From: Syntrophobacterales bacterium
GTDB taxonomy: Bacteria > Desulfobacterota > Desulfobaccia > Desulfobaccales > 0-14-0-80-60-11
Direction: 5' to 3'
Assembly (NCBI GenBank): GCA_020052215.1
Contig: JAGVPN010000184.1
Location: 1-7,682 of the forward strand
DNA: 7,682 nt
Of the stretch, positions 6,376 through 7,682 are shown in pieces. Under the pieces are notes generated by a model that was not told the origin of the DNA, searched no databases, and saw only the letters and a list, made by a program, of their open reading frames with translations. The stretch's first letter is position 1. The number at the start of each line of letters is the position of its first letter. The translations under genes and the position numbers were made by a program.

Positions 6376-7430
6376 CATTCCCTCCACCCCGTTACCTTGA
6401 CCGCCTGATTGGCAGTGTTGTCGTTGTTCAAATATACCCGGCAACCATCCAACACCTGGCAGGCAAAGGGTATGGCCCCCCGCTCGCCCTGGAAGGCGGT
6501 GGCCGGCGGGCTGCCGTGAACCACCAGGCCCGGGGTGCTGCCGTCGTAGGACACGGCCAGCTTCAGATCGTAGCCGGCCGCGGCCGCGGCATAGCCTGTA
6601 AGCGCGTACGCCGTGGGCGGCAGCACCAGACCCAGGTCCATCAGGGTGTAGCCGTTAATGGCCCCGCTGCACAACTGCCGGGGGCTGCGGTAAGTGGTGC
6701 GCCCCGCTTCCTGGTAAAAAGGCGCCAGGTTGCCGGAGGCGTCGTTTAACGCCATGCCCAGGTACCGAAAGTTGGTGGCCGGCAGAACCATGCCCCAATC
6801 CCCTTGGGCCAGGGTCAGGGCCGCGCCGCCATAGGTGATGGTGCCCCCGGTGCCGTTGTCGTCATTGTTGGCGGTGATGGCCCGGAGCAGGCCCCGGGAA
6901 GCCCCGCTGAGGATCAGGAGACCGGCCCCCGCCAGTTCGTTAAGGGTAAACCCATAACCGATATTGGCCCCATTGGCGTTGTTCCTCAGGGTAATCACCT
7001 GGCTGTCCTGGGAGGCCACCCTGATTACCGGCATGGCTTTCAGGGAGAAGATGGTGTCGCTGGCTCCCGCCAGGGCATAGACCGCATACCACTGGTCGGA
7101 CTTTTCGGCGCCCCAGAGATGTGCGGCGGTGGCCAGGTTGAGGCTTACCGGGGCGGCGTTTTCCCGATAACGGCCGTCGCTCAGGCCCCCGTCCACCCAG
7201 TGGCCCCGGGCCAGGGGGGAAGGAAAGCCGCACAACATCGCCCGGGCCTTGCAGTCGGCCGTGGCGTTGACCCGGAGGGTGGCGCTGTCCACAAATTCCA
7301 GCCCGGGTCCCAGGGTGAATTCGAAGGCCTCGGTCACCGCTTGCTCGAGCTTGGCGAAATCGCCTTTCAAAATAACCTGGCGGCCGGTGCCGCTGCCCCA
7401 CTTGGTCTGGGGAAGGTCTATCAGGGACAT
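6375..7430 (-). CDS. Phage virion protein, probable tail fibre or baseplate appendage
   Basis: I do not recognise a named family for this 351-aa protein. It has no signal peptide or membrane segment and is rich in Gly, Ala, Asn and Thr with alternating beta-like strands, as in tail appendages. The N-terminal 40 residues look like an attachment segment (LIDLPQTKWGSG, then a helix at 24-36). A split pattern, WYAVYALAGASDTIFSL (114-130) and, after a break, LPATNFRYLGMALNDASGNLAPFYQ (216-240), resembles a repeated beta-sandwich layout of phage tail-fibre proteins in which a 'WYxVYA' strand precedes a 'xPxxYxYxRxIGxVxTDxxGN' strand; here about 85 residues lie between. The C-terminal 90 residues look like a second beta domain. 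The ATG at 7430 has GAGG 8 nt upstream. The stop overlaps the holin-like gene, placing it at the end of a late operon. The structural role is inferred from composition and context. Confidence 0.72.
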   Translation of the reverse strand: MSLIDLPQTKWGSGTGRQVILKGDFAKLEQAVTEAFEFTLGPGLEFVDSATLRVNATADCKARAMLCGFPSPLARGHWVDGGLSDGRYRENAAPVSLNLATAAHLWGAEKSDQWYAVYALAGASDTIFSLKAMPVIRVASQDSQVITLRNNANGANIGYGFTLNELAGAGLLILSGASRGLLRAITANNDDNGTGGTITYGGAALTLAQGDWGMVLPATNFRYLGMALNDASGNLAPFYQEAGRTTYRSPRQLCSGAINGYTLMDLGLVLPPTAYALTGYAAAAAGYDLKLAVSYDGSTPGLVVHGSPPATAFQGERGAIPFACQVLDGCRVYLNNDNTANQAVKVTGWRE

Positions 7431-7465
7431 GGATTAACCTCGCTTTGCCTGTTTGGAATAGTTTT

Positions 7466-7495
7466 TGTAGGGGCGGTTCGCGAACCGCCCCTACA
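7466..7495. repeat. Perfect 30-bp palindrome (REP-like)
   Basis: The arm TGTAGGGGCGGTTCG is followed immediately by its exact reverse complement, giving a 15-bp stem with no spare loop bases. On the minus strand it is followed by A, not T, and on the plus strand by ACGGC, so it is not a standard intrinsic terminator on either strand. Palindromes of the type GTAGGGGCG...CGCCCCTAC are familiar to me as dispersed intergenic repeats in many GC-rich genomes. It sits in the gap between two virion-type genes. Confidence 0.85.
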
Positions 7496-7554
7496 ACGGC
7501 TTTTCATGGTTTTGGACTGAGTCAACGGCTCATTCGCTCCAGTTTGGAATATGG

Positions 7555-7581
7555 CGGGGAGAAGGGCGCTGACTCTCCCCG
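7555..7581. other. Hairpin just after the upstream phage gene
   Basis: CGGGGAGA (7555-7562) and TCTCCCCG (7574-7581) form a perfect 8-bp stem with an 11-nt loop, 3 nt after the stop of the upstream gene when read on the minus strand. No T run follows, so if it stops or trims transcripts it does so as an RNA-end stabiliser or a factor-assisted stop rather than a classic terminator. Confidence 0.45.
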
Positions 7582-7584
7582 GAA

Positions 7585-7682
7585 TTACCCGGCCTCAGCC
7601 CGAAAGGCCCAGTTGACATCAAAGGAACTGGCCACCTCGATGGCCCAGGCGTCCCTGGCGCTGCCCGGGGCGTCCACGGCCC
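7585..7682 (-). CDS. C-terminal end of an unrecognised, probably phage structural, protein (partial)
   Basis: The last 31 complete codons of an open frame enter from the right edge and end in TAA at 7587-7585. They read AVDAPGSARDAWAIEVASSF and then DVNWAFRAEAG. The frame has the GC-rich third positions of its neighbours, and it is the only reading that gives sensible protein here. Its position just upstream of the virion protein suggests another tail component, but 31 residues are too few to name a family. Confidence 0.55.
   Translation of the reverse strand, partial: AVDAPGSARDAWAIEVASSFDVNWAFRAEAG

Noticed and set aside
5599..6408. Plus-strand frame of 269 codons across the lysis genes
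   Set aside because: It spans several minus-strand genes with tight overlaps and ribosome sites, and is rich in Pro, Arg and Gly with no domain.
6376..6444. Extended N-terminus of the holin-like gene
   Set aside because: The extra 23 residues lie inside the virion gene and are polar and unlike a holin start. GGAGG followed by ATGATG marks the real start near 6375-6378.
1..7682. CRISPR array, tRNA or rRNA genes, insertion sequence or transposase
   Set aside because: No regularly spaced repeats, tRNA-like cloverleaf, rRNA-like stretch or transposase motifs were seen on either strand.

Overview
The window is about 60% GC by eye, and every gene I can support lies on the minus strand, so the map reads from high to low coordinates. 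The style of the housekeeping genes (an NtrY-like kinase, a Cache-domain kinase, mazG and cvpA in a GC-rich background with long antisense shadow ORFs) suggests a Desulfobacterota-type ('deltaproteobacterial') chromosome, perhaps near the Syntrophobacterales or Desulfobacca. That placement is inference from gene style, not a search result.

Right half (7682 to 5299) is a phage-type tail and lysis module. It holds the C-terminal end of an unrecognised protein (7585-7682), then a 154-nt gap with a perfect 30-bp palindrome. Next come a 351-aa beta-rich virion protein (probably a tail fibre or baseplate appendage), an 86-aa holin-like two-helix membrane protein, an 87-aa protein with one membrane helix and a charged helical tail, a possible 20-aa ORF, and a 142-aa CHAP/NlpC-P60-type endolysin of the TIGR02594 kind. 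Several junctions are ATGA overlaps, so this part looks like one translationally coupled cassette. No integrase, repressor, tRNA or attachment site is visible.

Left half (5216 to 1) looks like ordinary chromosome: cvpA (membrane protein), mazG (nucleoside triphosphate pyrophosphohydrolase), then a two-kinase operon. The operon begins after a plausible sigma70-type promoter with a 610-aa Cache-domain sensor kinase, whose 3' end overlaps by 11 nt the start of a second, NtrY-like sensor kinase. That second gene runs off the left edge before its ATPase domain. No response regulator lies between the kinases; one may follow beyond the left edge.

The main point of interest is the abrupt meeting, within 82 nt and on the same strand, of a compact phage lysis module with cvpA-mazG. 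It could be the edge of a prophage, a gene transfer agent or tailocin cluster, or a remnant. No stretch longer than 300 nt lacks a gene; the gaps (3584-3697, 4505-4604, 5217-5298, 7431-7584) are described as regulatory or repeat features, findings or rejected items.
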